A stretch of 64,000 nucleotides of DNA from Thiobacillus sp. (GTDB lineage Bacteria > Pseudomonadota > Gammaproteobacteria > Burkholderiales > Thiobacillaceae). A program made the translations under genes and the position numbers. Shown piece after piece: positions 38,695 through 47,268 of this stretch. The DNA lies in contig NZ_JADMKC010000007.1 in assembly GCF_018780105.1 (NCBI RefSeq), positions 186,001 through 250,000 on the forward strand, in the 5' to 3' direction. Under the pieces are notes generated by a model, which saw nothing but the letters and a program-made list of their open reading frames with translations, was not told where the DNA came from and did not search any database. Each line of letters begins with the position of its first letter. Position 1 is the first letter of the stretch.

Positions 38695-39678
38695 CTACCT
38701 TTGGACGGTGTCGAAATGCTGCATCAGCCGTTGTGGCATCCAGTCGATATTGCCGGGGAATGGGCCAGACGGGAAGGCGACGTGGCCACCGGTTTCCGGC
38801 TGTTCCAGCGTCACGTCGGACGCTACCGCGGCGGCGGTCGGCAGCGCCCAAGCCGGCAGAAAAGGATCGTTCCGGGCGTTGACGATCAGCGTCGGCACGC
38901 GGATTGCGGGCAGCACGGGCCTGGACGAGGCACGCAGCCAGTAATCGTCGGCGTCGCGAAAGCCATGCAGCCGTGCCGTCACCAGGGTGTCGAATTCGCG
39001 AAAGCTGGCGGCGCGGGCAATGGCGTCGGCATCGAGCGTACCGGGGAACTGCCGGGCTTTTTTCAGCGCCTTCTGCTTCAGCGTGGCGAGGAAGTGTGCG
39101 GTGTAGACCCGGCGGTTAAAGCCGCGGTCGAGTGCATTGCCGGCCGCAGTGAGATCGAGCGGGGCAGAAATGGCGGCTGCGCGCTCGACCAGCGCCTGCG
39201 CCGCCGCACCGGACTCGCCCAGCCAGCGCAGCAGTGCGTTGCCGCCGAGCGAGACGCCGGCAGCGTGCAGCGGCGCGTCGGGATGGCGCGATTTGACGTG
39301 GCGCAGGATGCGGCCGATTTCCACGCTGTCGCCAGCGAAATACGCACGCGGCAGGCGGTTGTCCTCGCCCGAGCAGCCGCGGAAGTGCGCCACCACACCG
39401 CTCCAGCCACGCTGGCGGACGCGACGCATGAGGTCGTAGGCGTAATGGCTGGCCGAGCTGCCTTCGAGGCCATGAAACAGCACCACGACCGCTTGCCCGG
39501 GGTCGCCATCCACCCAGTCGAAATCGAGAAAATCGCCGTCATCCAGCTCCAGCCGCTCGCGCCGGTATTCCACCGGCGGCACGCGGATGAACAGGCTGCT
39601 GTAGAGGGTTTGCGCGTGGCCGCCGGGGAGCCATGCAGGCGCGCGGTAGGGGCCGGGCACGGCGTTTGGCAGGATCAA
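38695..39678 (-). CDS. YheT family alpha/beta hydrolase
   Basis: A 327-residue hydrolase of the YheT/ABHD group. The catalytic Ser is in GVSLGGNALLRWLGE, the oxyanion region in VVLFHGLEGSSASHYAYDLM, and the late His in TGGHVAF; N-terminal PAWLPGGHAQTLYSSLF is characteristic. The probable start is TTG 39678, overlapping the stop of the upstream gene as TTGA. The substrate is unknown. Confidence 0.9.
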   Translation of the reverse strand: MILPNAVPGPYRAPAWLPGGHAQTLYSSLFIRVPPVEYRRERLELDDGDFLDFDWVDGDPGQAVVVLFHGLEGSSASHYAYDLMRRVRQRGWSGVVAHFRGCSGEDNRLPRAYFAGDSVEIGRILRHVKSRHPDAPLHAAGVSLGGNALLRWLGESGAAAQALVERAAAISAPLDLTAAGNALDRGFNRRVYTAHFLATLKQKALKKARQFPGTLDADAIARAASFREFDTLVTARLHGFRDADDYWLRASSRPVLPAIRVPTLIVNARNDPFLPAWALPTAAAVASDVTLEQPETGGHVAFPSGPFPGNIDWMPQRLMQHFDTVQR

Positions 39679-40106
39679 TGCAGTACCGGCGTCGTGCGAT
39701 CGGGCGGCGTGCTGCCGCCGACCTGCAGCGGCGAGGCATGGTGCAGCACGATATGCCAGCCGTCGGCATCCTTGCGGTAGATATTGGTCGCCAGGATCGG
39801 TGGCCGCGGTGTGGTTTCCTGACCGATGACGAGGTATTCGCGCACGACGCGGATGACCTGGTCGGCATCGCGTATTTCGTGCACAAGCTCGACCTGCGTG
39901 CGGAACTGCCCAGCCGCTTCGAAGATGCTGCGCCAGCCCGCCGCCACCGCCACGCGGCCGTTGAGCGGTGCGACCAGCGGATGGATGCAGACGATGCTTT
40001 CGTGGCTGGCCCATACCGCCATCATGGCGTCGAGGTTGCGGGCTTCAAACGCCATGTAGAAGGCGGATTCGGCGGATTCCGGGGTGGCGAACACGGACGG
40101 GCTCAT
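39675..40106 (-). CDS. SnoaL/DUF4440-like nuclear-transport-factor-2 fold protein
   Basis: A 143-residue NTF2-fold protein with ESAFYMAFEARNLDAMMAVW, WASHESIVCIHP and a conserved C-terminal NIYRKDADGWHIVLHHAS. The fold is shared by small enzymes and binding proteins; the role is unknown. It is translationally coupled to the YheT gene. Confidence 0.88.
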   Translation of the reverse strand: MSPSVFATPESAESAFYMAFEARNLDAMMAVWASHESIVCIHPLVAPLNGRVAVAAGWRSIFEAAGQFRTQVELVHEIRDADQVIRVVREYLVIGQETTPRPPILATNIYRKDADGWHIVLHHASPLQVGGSTPPDRTTPVLH

Positions 40107-40138
40107 AGGCGGGCCGGCGCGGGGTCTGCAGGCTTCAA

Positions 40139-40342
40139 TTAGTGTGAGCCGCCGCTGGGCTTGCCTTTCAGGCGATAGAGCGTGCCGCAATACGGGCACA
40201 ACGCGTCGCCGCGGACTTCAATCGGCAGATAGACGCGCGGATGGGCGTTCCAGTCCGCGTGTTGCGGCATCGGGCAGTGCAGGGGCAAATCGTCCTCGTT
40301 GACCTCGATGACGCGCTGGGTGTTGTCATGCAGTTCGCTCAT
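40139..40342 (-). CDS. zinc-finger CHCC protein
   Basis: A 67-residue protein with the CHCC zinc pattern: CPMP, HADWNAHPRVYLPI and CPYCG. It resembles the mitochondrial complex I NDUFS6 family and small bacterial proteins found next to ilvE. Function unknown. It lies 10 bp after the ilvE stop in the same operon. Confidence 0.92.
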   Translation of the reverse strand: MSELHDNTQRVIEVNEDDLPLHCPMPQHADWNAHPRVYLPIEVRGDALCPYCGTLYRLKGKPSGGSH

Positions 40343-40352
40343 GCCCGCTCGC

Positions 40353-41276
40353 TTACTTGACGGGCGTGAGCCAGCCGGTATGGGCGGCAGCACGGCCGTG
40401 CACGCAGTCGAAATACATCGCCTGCAATTTCGCGGTCAGCGGACCGCGCGTGCCTTCACCAATGGTGCGGTTGTCGAGTTCGCGGATCGGGGTGACCTCG
40501 GCTGCAGTGCCGGTGAAAAAGGCTTCGTCGGCGGAATACACTTCGTCGCGGGTGATGCGTTTTTCCACCAGTTGCAGGCCGATTTCGGCGGCGAGCTGGA
40601 TGATCGTATCGCGGGTGATGCCTTCCAGCGCGCTGGTCAGATCCGGCGTGTAGAGCTTGCCGTTGCGGATGATGAAGACGTTCTCGCCCGAACCTTCGGC
40701 AACGAAGCCGTCGACATCGAGCAGCAACGCTTCCTGATAGCCATCCATCTCGGCCTCTTTGTGAGCGAGGATGGAATTCATGTAGTTGCCGTTTGCCTTG
40801 GCCTTGCACATGGTGATGTTGACATGGTGGCGCGAGAACGAGCTGGTCTTGACGCGGATGCCTTTGGTCAGCGCTTCCTCGCCCATGTAGGCGCCCCAGG
40901 GCCAAGCGGCGACGATGATGTGCACCGACAGATTCTTCGCCGAAATGCCCATCGCTTCCGAGCCGAAAAACGCCATCGGGCGCAGGTAGCCGGATTCGAG
41001 TCCGTTCTCACGCACGACGGTACGTTGCGCTTCGGAAATCGTGGCTTTGTCGTAGGGCAGTTTCATGCCGAGGATGTGGGCGGAGCGGAACAGCCGGTCG
41101 GTGTGCTCCTGCAGGCGGAAAATTGCCGTGCCCTGTTCGGCTTTGTATGCGCGCACGCCTTCGAATACGCCCATGCCGTAGTGCAGGGTGTGGGTGAGGA
41201 CGTGGGTGGTGGCTTCGCGCCAGGGGACAAGCTTGCCGTCGTACCAGATGACGCCGTCGCGGTCGGCCATGGACAT
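40353..41276 (-). CDS. ilvE: branched-chain amino acid aminotransferase IlvE
   Basis: A 307-residue fold-type IV PLP aminotransferase. The PLP Lys region is YMNSILAHKEAEMDGYQEALLLD, followed by VAEGSGENVFIIRNGKLYTPDL and the FFTGTAAEVTPIRELDNR loop. It makes leucine, isoleucine and valine. Length is typical. The next genes are zf-CHCC, the SnoaL-like protein and the YheT hydrolase. Confidence 0.96.
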   Translation of the reverse strand: MSMADRDGVIWYDGKLVPWREATTHVLTHTLHYGMGVFEGVRAYKAEQGTAIFRLQEHTDRLFRSAHILGMKLPYDKATISEAQRTVVRENGLESGYLRPMAFFGSEAMGISAKNLSVHIIVAAWPWGAYMGEEALTKGIRVKTSSFSRHHVNITMCKAKANGNYMNSILAHKEAEMDGYQEALLLDVDGFVAEGSGENVFIIRNGKLYTPDLTSALEGITRDTIIQLAAEIGLQLVEKRITRDEVYSADEAFFTGTAAEVTPIRELDNRTIGEGTRGPLTAKLQAMYFDCVHGRAAAHTGWLTPVK

Positions 41277-41350
41277 GGTGGGGTTCTCGTAACAAAGGGA
41301 AATCCGGATTTTACCGGAATCTTTGCGACGCGAAGCGTGAAACCGCTTGT

Positions 41351-41668
41351 TTACAGGTAAGCGCGAGCCTCCTCGCCGGGATCGGGCAGGCCGGCGACGC
41401 GCCAGGCGATGCGCGGGTTAGGGAACAGATGCTGCATGCAGTCGGCGCTTTGTCCGGTGAGATGGCAGACGTGGCTGAGCGCGGTGACGCATCCGTGCTT
41501 GGCATACTCGCTACGCAGGGCGTGCAGCAGGCCGATCTGCAGGTCGTTCAACTCGCCCAGGCCGTCGGCCTGGGCAATGCGGTCAGCCAGCGTGATGCTC
41601 CACACGTTCGGGTCGATCAGGAAACCGCTGGAATCGAAGAGGGCTGAATGGTTGTTGCTCGGGGTCAT
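41351..41668 (-). CDS. DsrC/TusE family protein lacking both conserved cysteines (RspA-type)
   Basis: A 105-residue protein with the DsrC/TusE core: FDSSGFLIDPNVWSITLADRIA, ELNDLQIGLLHALRSEY and LFPNPRIAWRVAGLPDP. The C-terminus reads DPGEEARAYL, so both carrier cysteines found near the end of DsrC (and the single one of TusE) are absent. Proteins of this kind have been called RspA, regulatory sulfur-related, so a sulfur-transfer role is unlikely. CAAGGAG precedes the ATG. Confidence 0.88.
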   Translation of the reverse strand: MTPSNNHSALFDSSGFLIDPNVWSITLADRIAQADGLGELNDLQIGLLHALRSEYAKHGCVTALSHVCHLTGQSADCMQHLFPNPRIAWRVAGLPDPGEEARAYL

Positions 41669-41733
41669 GGCAACTCCTTGCTCAGAGGCTACGACCCTAT
41701 ATATAGCACTATGAACTCAATCGGCTAGCTGTG

Positions 41734-44487
41734 TCATGGCGGGCTGCCGCCGAGCACCTTTTCAACCGGTTGCGGGCGGCCGAAGTGGTAACCCTGTGCG
41801 AAATCGATGCCCAGTGCGCTGACCCGTTTGAGGATGGCCTCGTTCTCGACATATTCCGCCACCGCCTGCTTGCCGTAGCCGTGGATCGCCTCGACCAGGG
41901 CCTTGACGAACAGCTGGTCGTCCTCGCTTTGATCGAGGGTGCGGATGAAGGAGCCGTCGATCTTGACGAAATCCACCGGCAGATGCTTCAGGTACTGGAA
42001 GGTCGAGAAGCCGACGCCAAAATCATCGAGCGCCAGCTTGCAGCCGAGCGCCCGGATGCCGCTGAGCAGAACCTCGGCATGGGCAAGCTGGTTGAGCGCT
42101 GCGGTTTCGGTGATTTCCAGGGTCAGCTGCTGCGGGTCGACCTGATGTTTCTGCAGCAAATTGTGCAGCAGTGCAGGGAGCTCGGGGTTGTCGAGGCTAC
42201 GCGCAGACAGGTTGGCAGCCAGATGCAGTCCGGGCCAGCGGGCGATCAGTTCGATGACGCGTTGCAGCACCCACAGGTCGATTTCGCGGATCAGGCCGGA
42301 AGCCTCGGCTGCGGCGATCAGCGGGGCGGGCGGCAGCGTCTGGCCGTCCGCCGTGTGGACACGCAGCAGGGCTTCGTAATGGGCCGGCCGGCCGGTTCGC
42401 ACCTCGATGATGGGCTGCAGGTACAACTCCAGCCGGTCGTTCTGCAGGGCGTCTGTCATCAGGGCGAGCTGTTCGGTGCGATCAAGCAGGTTTTCGCGAA
42501 TGCCGTCCTTGGGGTTGTACAAATGCCAGTTGCTGCGGCCTTTGCTGCGCGCCTGCGACAGGGCGAGGTCGGCCTGTCCCATCAGGGATTCGGTGTTGGC
42601 GCCTGGTCCATTCGGCTGCAGCGTGGTGATGCCGATGCAGGCTGTGGCGATATGCTGCTTCTGCTCACCTTTGCACAGCAGGCGGGCCGTTTGCAGCAGA
42701 GAAGCGTCGGGCATGGGATCGAAAAACAGCGCGAATTCGTCGCCGCCCAGACGCGCAGCCAGACGTGGTTCGGGCTTGAGTTCGCGCAGCCGTTCGGCCA
42801 TGCGCTGGATCACCGCATCCCCTGCGCTGTGGCCGGCCAGATCGTTGATGGCCTTGAAATCGTCGAGGTCGATCAGCAACAGTGCGCCGCCTTGCGCGCC
42901 AAGCAGAATCTGGTCCAGACGGCGCTGGAAGCCCTGGCGGTTGTACAGACCGGTGAGCGTGTCGTAATCGGACAAATAGCTGGCGCGCGCCTGCGCGCTC
43001 TTGAGCTCGGTCAGATCGAGGCCGACCGACAGGATGAGGGGATCGCTGCCGCTGGCCTGGCCGATCAGGGAATGCACCCAGGTAATGTTGCGCAGGCCGT
43101 CCGCAGTGACCAGCGGCGCTTCAAACCGCAGCGGCGTCAGGTCGCGGGTGAAATGCGTCAGCAGGCGGGAACGCCATTCCTGGCGCTCCTGCTGGGCAAC
43201 CATCAGGTCGAAGTAATCCTTGCCGATGAGCTGATTTTCCGTGAGGCCGGTAAGGTTTTCGCAGTAATGGTTGGCCATGCGGATCACGCCGCGCTGGTCC
43301 TGCGTCAGGATCAACGCCTGGGCGGTATCGAGCAGGCCGGTGATGAAATCGCGCTCGTGCGACAGGGTGTCCACCAGTTTACCGAGGTCGTTTTGCTGGT
43401 TGCGTGTGGCGGTATCCAGCGTTTCAAGCTGGCCCGCGAGCGATAGCGCAGCATCCTTCAGCGTGGATATTTCGTCGCGCGGCTCCTTGTCCGGGATGCG
43501 CAGATACTGGCGAACCTGCTGCCAGTGTCCCTGGCCGAGCAGGGGCAGGCAGGAGCTGACGCGGTTCATGCGCCGCATAAACCAGATCAGCGCAATGAGG
43601 AGCGCGACTTCAGCAAGTACGAATACGCCGATGCCGGTGAACAAGTTGCTCATGAACACGCGCTTGATGGCCTGCTCGTCTGCGGTGACTTCCTTGCGAG
43701 CAATGAAGTAAGGCGTGTTGGCTGCAGCCTCCAGTGGTTGCAGCTTCTGCCATTCGTAGGTCTTGCTGTCGTTGTGGCTGATGGCCGATTCGATGTGCGG
43801 AAGCTGCGGGTAAGGGGTGAAGTCGATCGCGCCGAGCAGCGTTTTGAGCGGCGGCGTGGTGGCGCTCAGCACGCGGGGCGCTCCCGCACGGTCGATCGCG
43901 ACCGCGAGATCGCGTCCGCTGCTCTTGGCGAAGGCGCTCAGCAAACCCGAAAGATCCATGGTGACCACCACAGCCCCGGCGGTGACGCCCTGGCGCAGCA
44001 CGGGCACCATGCCGACGAACAGACAGCTTTCGGTGCAATGCAAGGCGCTGGACGGGTGCTCCTGACGCAGCACTTCAGCCAGTTTGGCGCGAATCTGGCG
44101 GTCAGCCGGGGGCACGTTGCCAAAACCGATGACCAGATCCTGGCTGACATCGTAAAGTCGCAGGCTTTCAAATCCCTGGTTCAGACTGAGCTGATCCCAG
44201 TAGGGTTGCAGGAAGGCGGCAGAGTCCAGCTCGAGCGAGCCGGTGCTGCCGACCACCAGAAAGTCGGCCAGCGCGGTGCCCGCATCCAGCAACTGGCGTT
44301 CATTCTGCTGAATCAGAAAGCGCAGCAGCGCCTCGTTGCGCATGGCGTCGTCACGCCGGCTCTGTTCAACGGTGTTGCGCAGATTGGCGTCGTTCACCCA
44401 GGTGAGCGCGATGGTGCCGGCTGCCATGGCCAGCGTGAGCGGCAGCAGCAGCTTCCATTTCAGGCTGACGAAGCGCGGGATGAACAT
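41734..44487 (-). CDS. membrane PAS-GGDEF-EAL cyclic-di-GMP protein
   Basis: A 917-residue sensor enzyme. Two membrane spans (about 10-28 and 285-305) enclose a large periplasmic domain, followed by a coiled linker, PAS (~375-500), GGDEF (~505-665) with RLGGDEF near 577 and EAL (~675-910) with YEALLRV, LDDFGVGF and VAEYVEN. Both catalytic cores look intact. It follows the porin gene by 4 bp, so the porin and a mini binding protein are its likely partners. Confidence 0.93.
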   Translation of the reverse strand: MFIPRFVSLKWKLLLPLTLAMAAGTIALTWVNDANLRNTVEQSRRDDAMRNEALLRFLIQQNERQLLDAGTALADFLVVGSTGSLELDSAAFLQPYWDQLSLNQGFESLRLYDVSQDLVIGFGNVPPADRQIRAKLAEVLRQEHPSSALHCTESCLFVGMVPVLRQGVTAGAVVVTMDLSGLLSAFAKSSGRDLAVAIDRAGAPRVLSATTPPLKTLLGAIDFTPYPQLPHIESAISHNDSKTYEWQKLQPLEAAANTPYFIARKEVTADEQAIKRVFMSNLFTGIGVFVLAEVALLIALIWFMRRMNRVSSCLPLLGQGHWQQVRQYLRIPDKEPRDEISTLKDAALSLAGQLETLDTATRNQQNDLGKLVDTLSHERDFITGLLDTAQALILTQDQRGVIRMANHYCENLTGLTENQLIGKDYFDLMVAQQERQEWRSRLLTHFTRDLTPLRFEAPLVTADGLRNITWVHSLIGQASGSDPLILSVGLDLTELKSAQARASYLSDYDTLTGLYNRQGFQRRLDQILLGAQGGALLLIDLDDFKAINDLAGHSAGDAVIQRMAERLRELKPEPRLAARLGGDEFALFFDPMPDASLLQTARLLCKGEQKQHIATACIGITTLQPNGPGANTESLMGQADLALSQARSKGRSNWHLYNPKDGIRENLLDRTEQLALMTDALQNDRLELYLQPIIEVRTGRPAHYEALLRVHTADGQTLPPAPLIAAAEASGLIREIDLWVLQRVIELIARWPGLHLAANLSARSLDNPELPALLHNLLQKHQVDPQQLTLEITETAALNQLAHAEVLLSGIRALGCKLALDDFGVGFSTFQYLKHLPVDFVKIDGSFIRTLDQSEDDQLFVKALVEAIHGYGKQAVAEYVENEAILKRVSALGIDFAQGYHFGRPQPVEKVLGGSPP

Positions 44488-44491
44488 GGTG

Positions 44492-45688
44492 TCAGAATCG
44501 GTAGGCTGCTTGCAGCAAGCCCATGTTCCAGCGCTGTTCGGTGGCGAAAATGTCCGGGTTGTCCAGCCCCGGCACCCAGCTGGTGCCATCGACGTGGTGG
44601 TACTCCGCGCGCAGCATGAAATTGGGCGTGACATCCCAGCGCAAGCCGATTACCCAGTCGTCGCTGTACATGGCATGCGCCGGCAATCCGGTGGCCGCCT
44701 GCAGTTTCCTGCCGGTTTTATCCGTCTTGTCGCGGTAGTTGACCTCGTTGCGCAGCACCACCTCCCATTCGGGATGGAAGCGCCATTCACCCTGCACGTA
44801 ACGCGTGATCGAGTCGCGCCCGCCATCGGGAAAAGCCGGGCCGAAACCGGAGCGGTCGGTGCGCGGCTGGCCATACTCGGCAGTCAGCGTCACGGTGTCG
44901 AGTCGCTGCTGAAATGACAGCAGCAGATTGCGGAAGTGGATCTCGCCTGCGCCAAGGGTGTCCGGTGTGCCGGGTTCGTAGTCGGCATTGGCGTCGACGT
45001 AGGTCAGCATCAGCGTGGTGTCGGTCGGAGCCTCCCAGCGCAGACTGCTGCTGAATGCCGAGGAGTCTTTCAGCGCCCCCGGCCGGTTTCTGCCCAGGAA
45101 GACGTACTCCACCGCTTCGCTGTCGAAGTCGGGTTGCGCCCAGCCCAGCGTGAAGTCGAGCGTGCCCTGCGCACCGATCGCACTGGCGTGGAAAATGGCG
45201 CCCGGTGCGGCGATCAGCACACTGCGGCTGCTATCCAGATAAATGGCTTGCGGCAACAGAATGCTGGGACGGGTAAACGGGACGTCGCGCGTTTCGTTGT
45301 AAAGGCCGTACGGCACCTTGACCTTGCCGAGCTTGATCCCGAACTGGGCAGCATCGCTCTGGTAAAACCGCCAGTCGGCCTGGGCGTAATCCAGGCGCAG
45401 GCCTTCCTCGTCCCCTTCGCCTGCTTCGCGGTACAAAATCTGGCCGGACAGCTGCAATGATTTAACCGGCAACCAGAAAGCCTGCAGCCCGATTTCGGTG
45501 AAATCGGTGCTGATGGCGTCGCGGCTTTCGCCAAAAAAATTATTGTTGGTGCTGCTGATGAGCGTCTGTGCAGCAAACCCCTGGATGCGGAAACGCGTAT
45601 CGGCAAGGCCGTCTGCGTGGACGGCGGTTGCCTCCAGCAAGCCTGCCAGCAGCAGGCTACTCCAGCGTGAGCGTCTTGATGCCGTCAT
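44492..45688 (-). CDS. outer-membrane porin-like protein
   Basis: A 398-residue predicted beta-barrel protein with a signal peptide and many alternating strands. It ends in LQAAYRF, the outer-membrane assembly motif. It includes KVKVPYGLYNETRDVPFTRPSILLP, common in phosphate-selective or DcaP-like porins. It overlaps the preceding mini binding protein by 32 bp, and is 4 bp from the GGDEF-EAL gene. Confidence 0.87.
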   Translation of the reverse strand: MTASRRSRWSSLLLAGLLEATAVHADGLADTRFRIQGFAAQTLISSTNNNFFGESRDAISTDFTEIGLQAFWLPVKSLQLSGQILYREAGEGDEEGLRLDYAQADWRFYQSDAAQFGIKLGKVKVPYGLYNETRDVPFTRPSILLPQAIYLDSSRSVLIAAPGAIFHASAIGAQGTLDFTLGWAQPDFDSEAVEYVFLGRNRPGALKDSSAFSSSLRWEAPTDTTLMLTYVDANADYEPGTPDTLGAGEIHFRNLLLSFQQRLDTVTLTAEYGQPRTDRSGFGPAFPDGGRDSITRYVQGEWRFHPEWEVVLRNEVNYRDKTDKTGRKLQAATGLPAHAMYSDDWVIGLRWDVTPNFMLRAEYHHVDGTSWVPGLDNPDIFATEQRWNMGLLQAAYRF

Positions 45689-46094
45689 GGCGTGTGTCCT
45701 TGCTTGCGTCCTTGGTTATATAACCGATTGCTCCGGGTGTGGCGCGTACGCGTGCGCGCAGTTCATTCTCGTCCTTGACCTCTATCGGCGCGCTGGCCAT
45801 GCCGCTGTAGCTGAGGCGGTCCCAGATCTGGCGCAACCGGTAGGGGTAGAGGCCGAGTTTTTCCTTGGTAAAAGTTTCATGTGCAGGGTGGTTGTCCGGC
45901 AACACGAACACCACAATCATCTGGCCGCCGGGCCAGTTGGTTTGGCGCAGGGTGTAGATGTTGCGCAGGCTGGATGCGCTGATGCTGTTCACGCTGACAC
46001 TCGGGTTGACGATGACTTCGGCCATGACAGTCAGTGGGCTTGTCAGCAGGGTCAGTCCAATCAGCCAACAGGATGCAATTCGTACAAAGGTCAC
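45657..46094 (-). CDS. small PstS-like substrate-binding domain protein
   Basis: A 145-residue secreted protein with a signal (CWLIGLTLLTSPLTVMA). It resembles half of a PstS-type binding protein (PBP_like_2): SSLRNIYTLRQTNWPGG, LPDNHPAHETFTKEKLG and TPGAIGYITKD. It is too short for a complete ABC transporter partner. It uses a GTG start at 46094. Same-strand neighbours are a porin and a GGDEF-EAL protein, and a paralogous pair is at 61058-62613. Confidence 0.85.
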   Translation of the reverse strand: MTFVRIASCWLIGLTLLTSPLTVMAEVIVNPSVSVNSISASSLRNIYTLRQTNWPGGQMIVVFVLPDNHPAHETFTKEKLGLYPYRLRQIWDRLSYSGMASAPIEVKDENELRARVRATPGAIGYITKDASKDTRHDGIKTLTLE

Positions 46095-46127
46095 AAGGGG
46101 TGGCTGGGCAGGTGATGAGCTCCGCGA

Positions 46128-46133
46128 TTTATA
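46128..46133 (-). promoter_or_regulatory. candidate -10 element before the mini binding protein operon
   Basis: On the minus strand TATAAA lies about 35 bp before the GTG of the small binding protein gene, inside the short gap after mutY. No clear -35 hexamer is seen, so this is tentative. Confidence 0.3.
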
Positions 46134-46167
46134 GCATGGAGTCAGCGAAACAGTCAGTAGTTATCAC

Positions 46168-47220
46168 TCAATCTTTCATCAGTTGCACAACAAGTTTGCG
46201 TATGGGCGAGGGCAGGGCGGCATCCAGCGCATCGGCCGGAGGCAGCCAGATCTGGCCGGGCGCGGTGGCAAGGCGGGACGCGAGATGCAGTTGCACCGGC
46301 TGGATATGCAGCTTGAAGTGCGTGAAGCTGTGGCTCAGTTTCGGCAAGATTTTTTGCGATCGGGCGGCCACGCCGTAGTGTTCCTGGCAATGCCGGCCCG
46401 GGTCGTCGTCGACCGCAAGCTCGGGCAGACTCCACATGCCGCCCCAGATGCCTCGTGCAGGACGCTTTTCCAGCAGCAGCTCACCGCGGTCAAGCAGCAG
46501 CAGCATTTGCACCTGTTTCTCGGGCAATTGTTTTTTGGGACGCGGCGCAGGCAGTTCGGCGGTGCGGCCCTGCATGCGGGCGACACAGTCGGCATTGAGC
46601 GGGCAGGCGGCGCAGTTCGGCTGGCTGCGGATGCAGACGAGCGCGCCCAGATCCATCATGCCCTGCGTGTAGGTCTCGATGGCGCCGGCGTGGTGCAGTG
46701 TGCCGGTCGGCAACAGCGCCTCGGCCAGTTGCCACAAGGTGACTTCGATTTTCTTGTCGCCGGGCCAGCCCGCTATCCCGCCATGGCGCGCCAGGACGCG
46801 TTTGACATTGCCATCGAGAATCGCGCAATGCTGTCCATGCGCCAGCGCTGCGATCGCGGCGGCGGTGGAGCGCCCGACACCGGGCAGGCGGGCGATCTGT
46901 TCGGGCGTGTCCGGAAACACGCCGGCGTGTTGCTCGATGATGTATCGAGCGGCAGCGTGCAGGTTGCGGGCGCGGCTGTAATAGCCGAGCCCGCTCCACA
47001 GTGCGAGCACATCGTCCTCGTCGGCCGCTGCCAGTTGGGGCAGGCTGGGAAAGCGTGCGACAAAACGTTCGAAATAGGGAATGACGGTGGCAACCTGGGT
47101 CTGCTGCAGCATGATTTCGGACAGCCAGATGCGGTAGGGGTCGCGACTGCCCTGCCACGGCAGGGTATGACGGCCGTTGTGCTGTTGCCAGTGGATGACG
47201 CGGGAAGCAAATGATTTCAC
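46168..47220 (-). CDS. mutY: A/G-specific adenine glycosylase MutY
   Basis: A 350-residue DNA glycosylase removing A opposite 8-oxoG. Visible: LPWQGSRDPYRIWLSEIMLQQTQ, catalytic LSGLGYYSRARNLH, helix-hairpin-helix LPGVGRSTAAAIAALA, and the iron-sulfur cluster C-X6-C-X2-C-X5-C in CIRSQPNCAACPLNADC. The C-terminal Nudix-like part recognises 8-oxoG. GTG 47220 gives the common MKSFASRVIHWQ start; GTG 47244 is also possible. Confidence 0.95.
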   Translation of the reverse strand: MKSFASRVIHWQQHNGRHTLPWQGSRDPYRIWLSEIMLQQTQVATVIPYFERFVARFPSLPQLAAADEDDVLALWSGLGYYSRARNLHAAARYIIEQHAGVFPDTPEQIARLPGVGRSTAAAIAALAHGQHCAILDGNVKRVLARHGGIAGWPGDKKIEVTLWQLAEALLPTGTLHHAGAIETYTQGMMDLGALVCIRSQPNCAACPLNADCVARMQGRTAELPAPRPKKQLPEKQVQMLLLLDRGELLLEKRPARGIWGGMWSLPELAVDDDPGRHCQEHYGVAARSQKILPKLSHSFTHFKLHIQPVQLHLASRLATAPGQIWLPPADALDAALPSPIRKLVVQLMKD

Positions 47221-47268
47221 CCCGGCAGGGTAACACTCCCCCACATGCCCAGGCAGGCGGGAGAGGGC

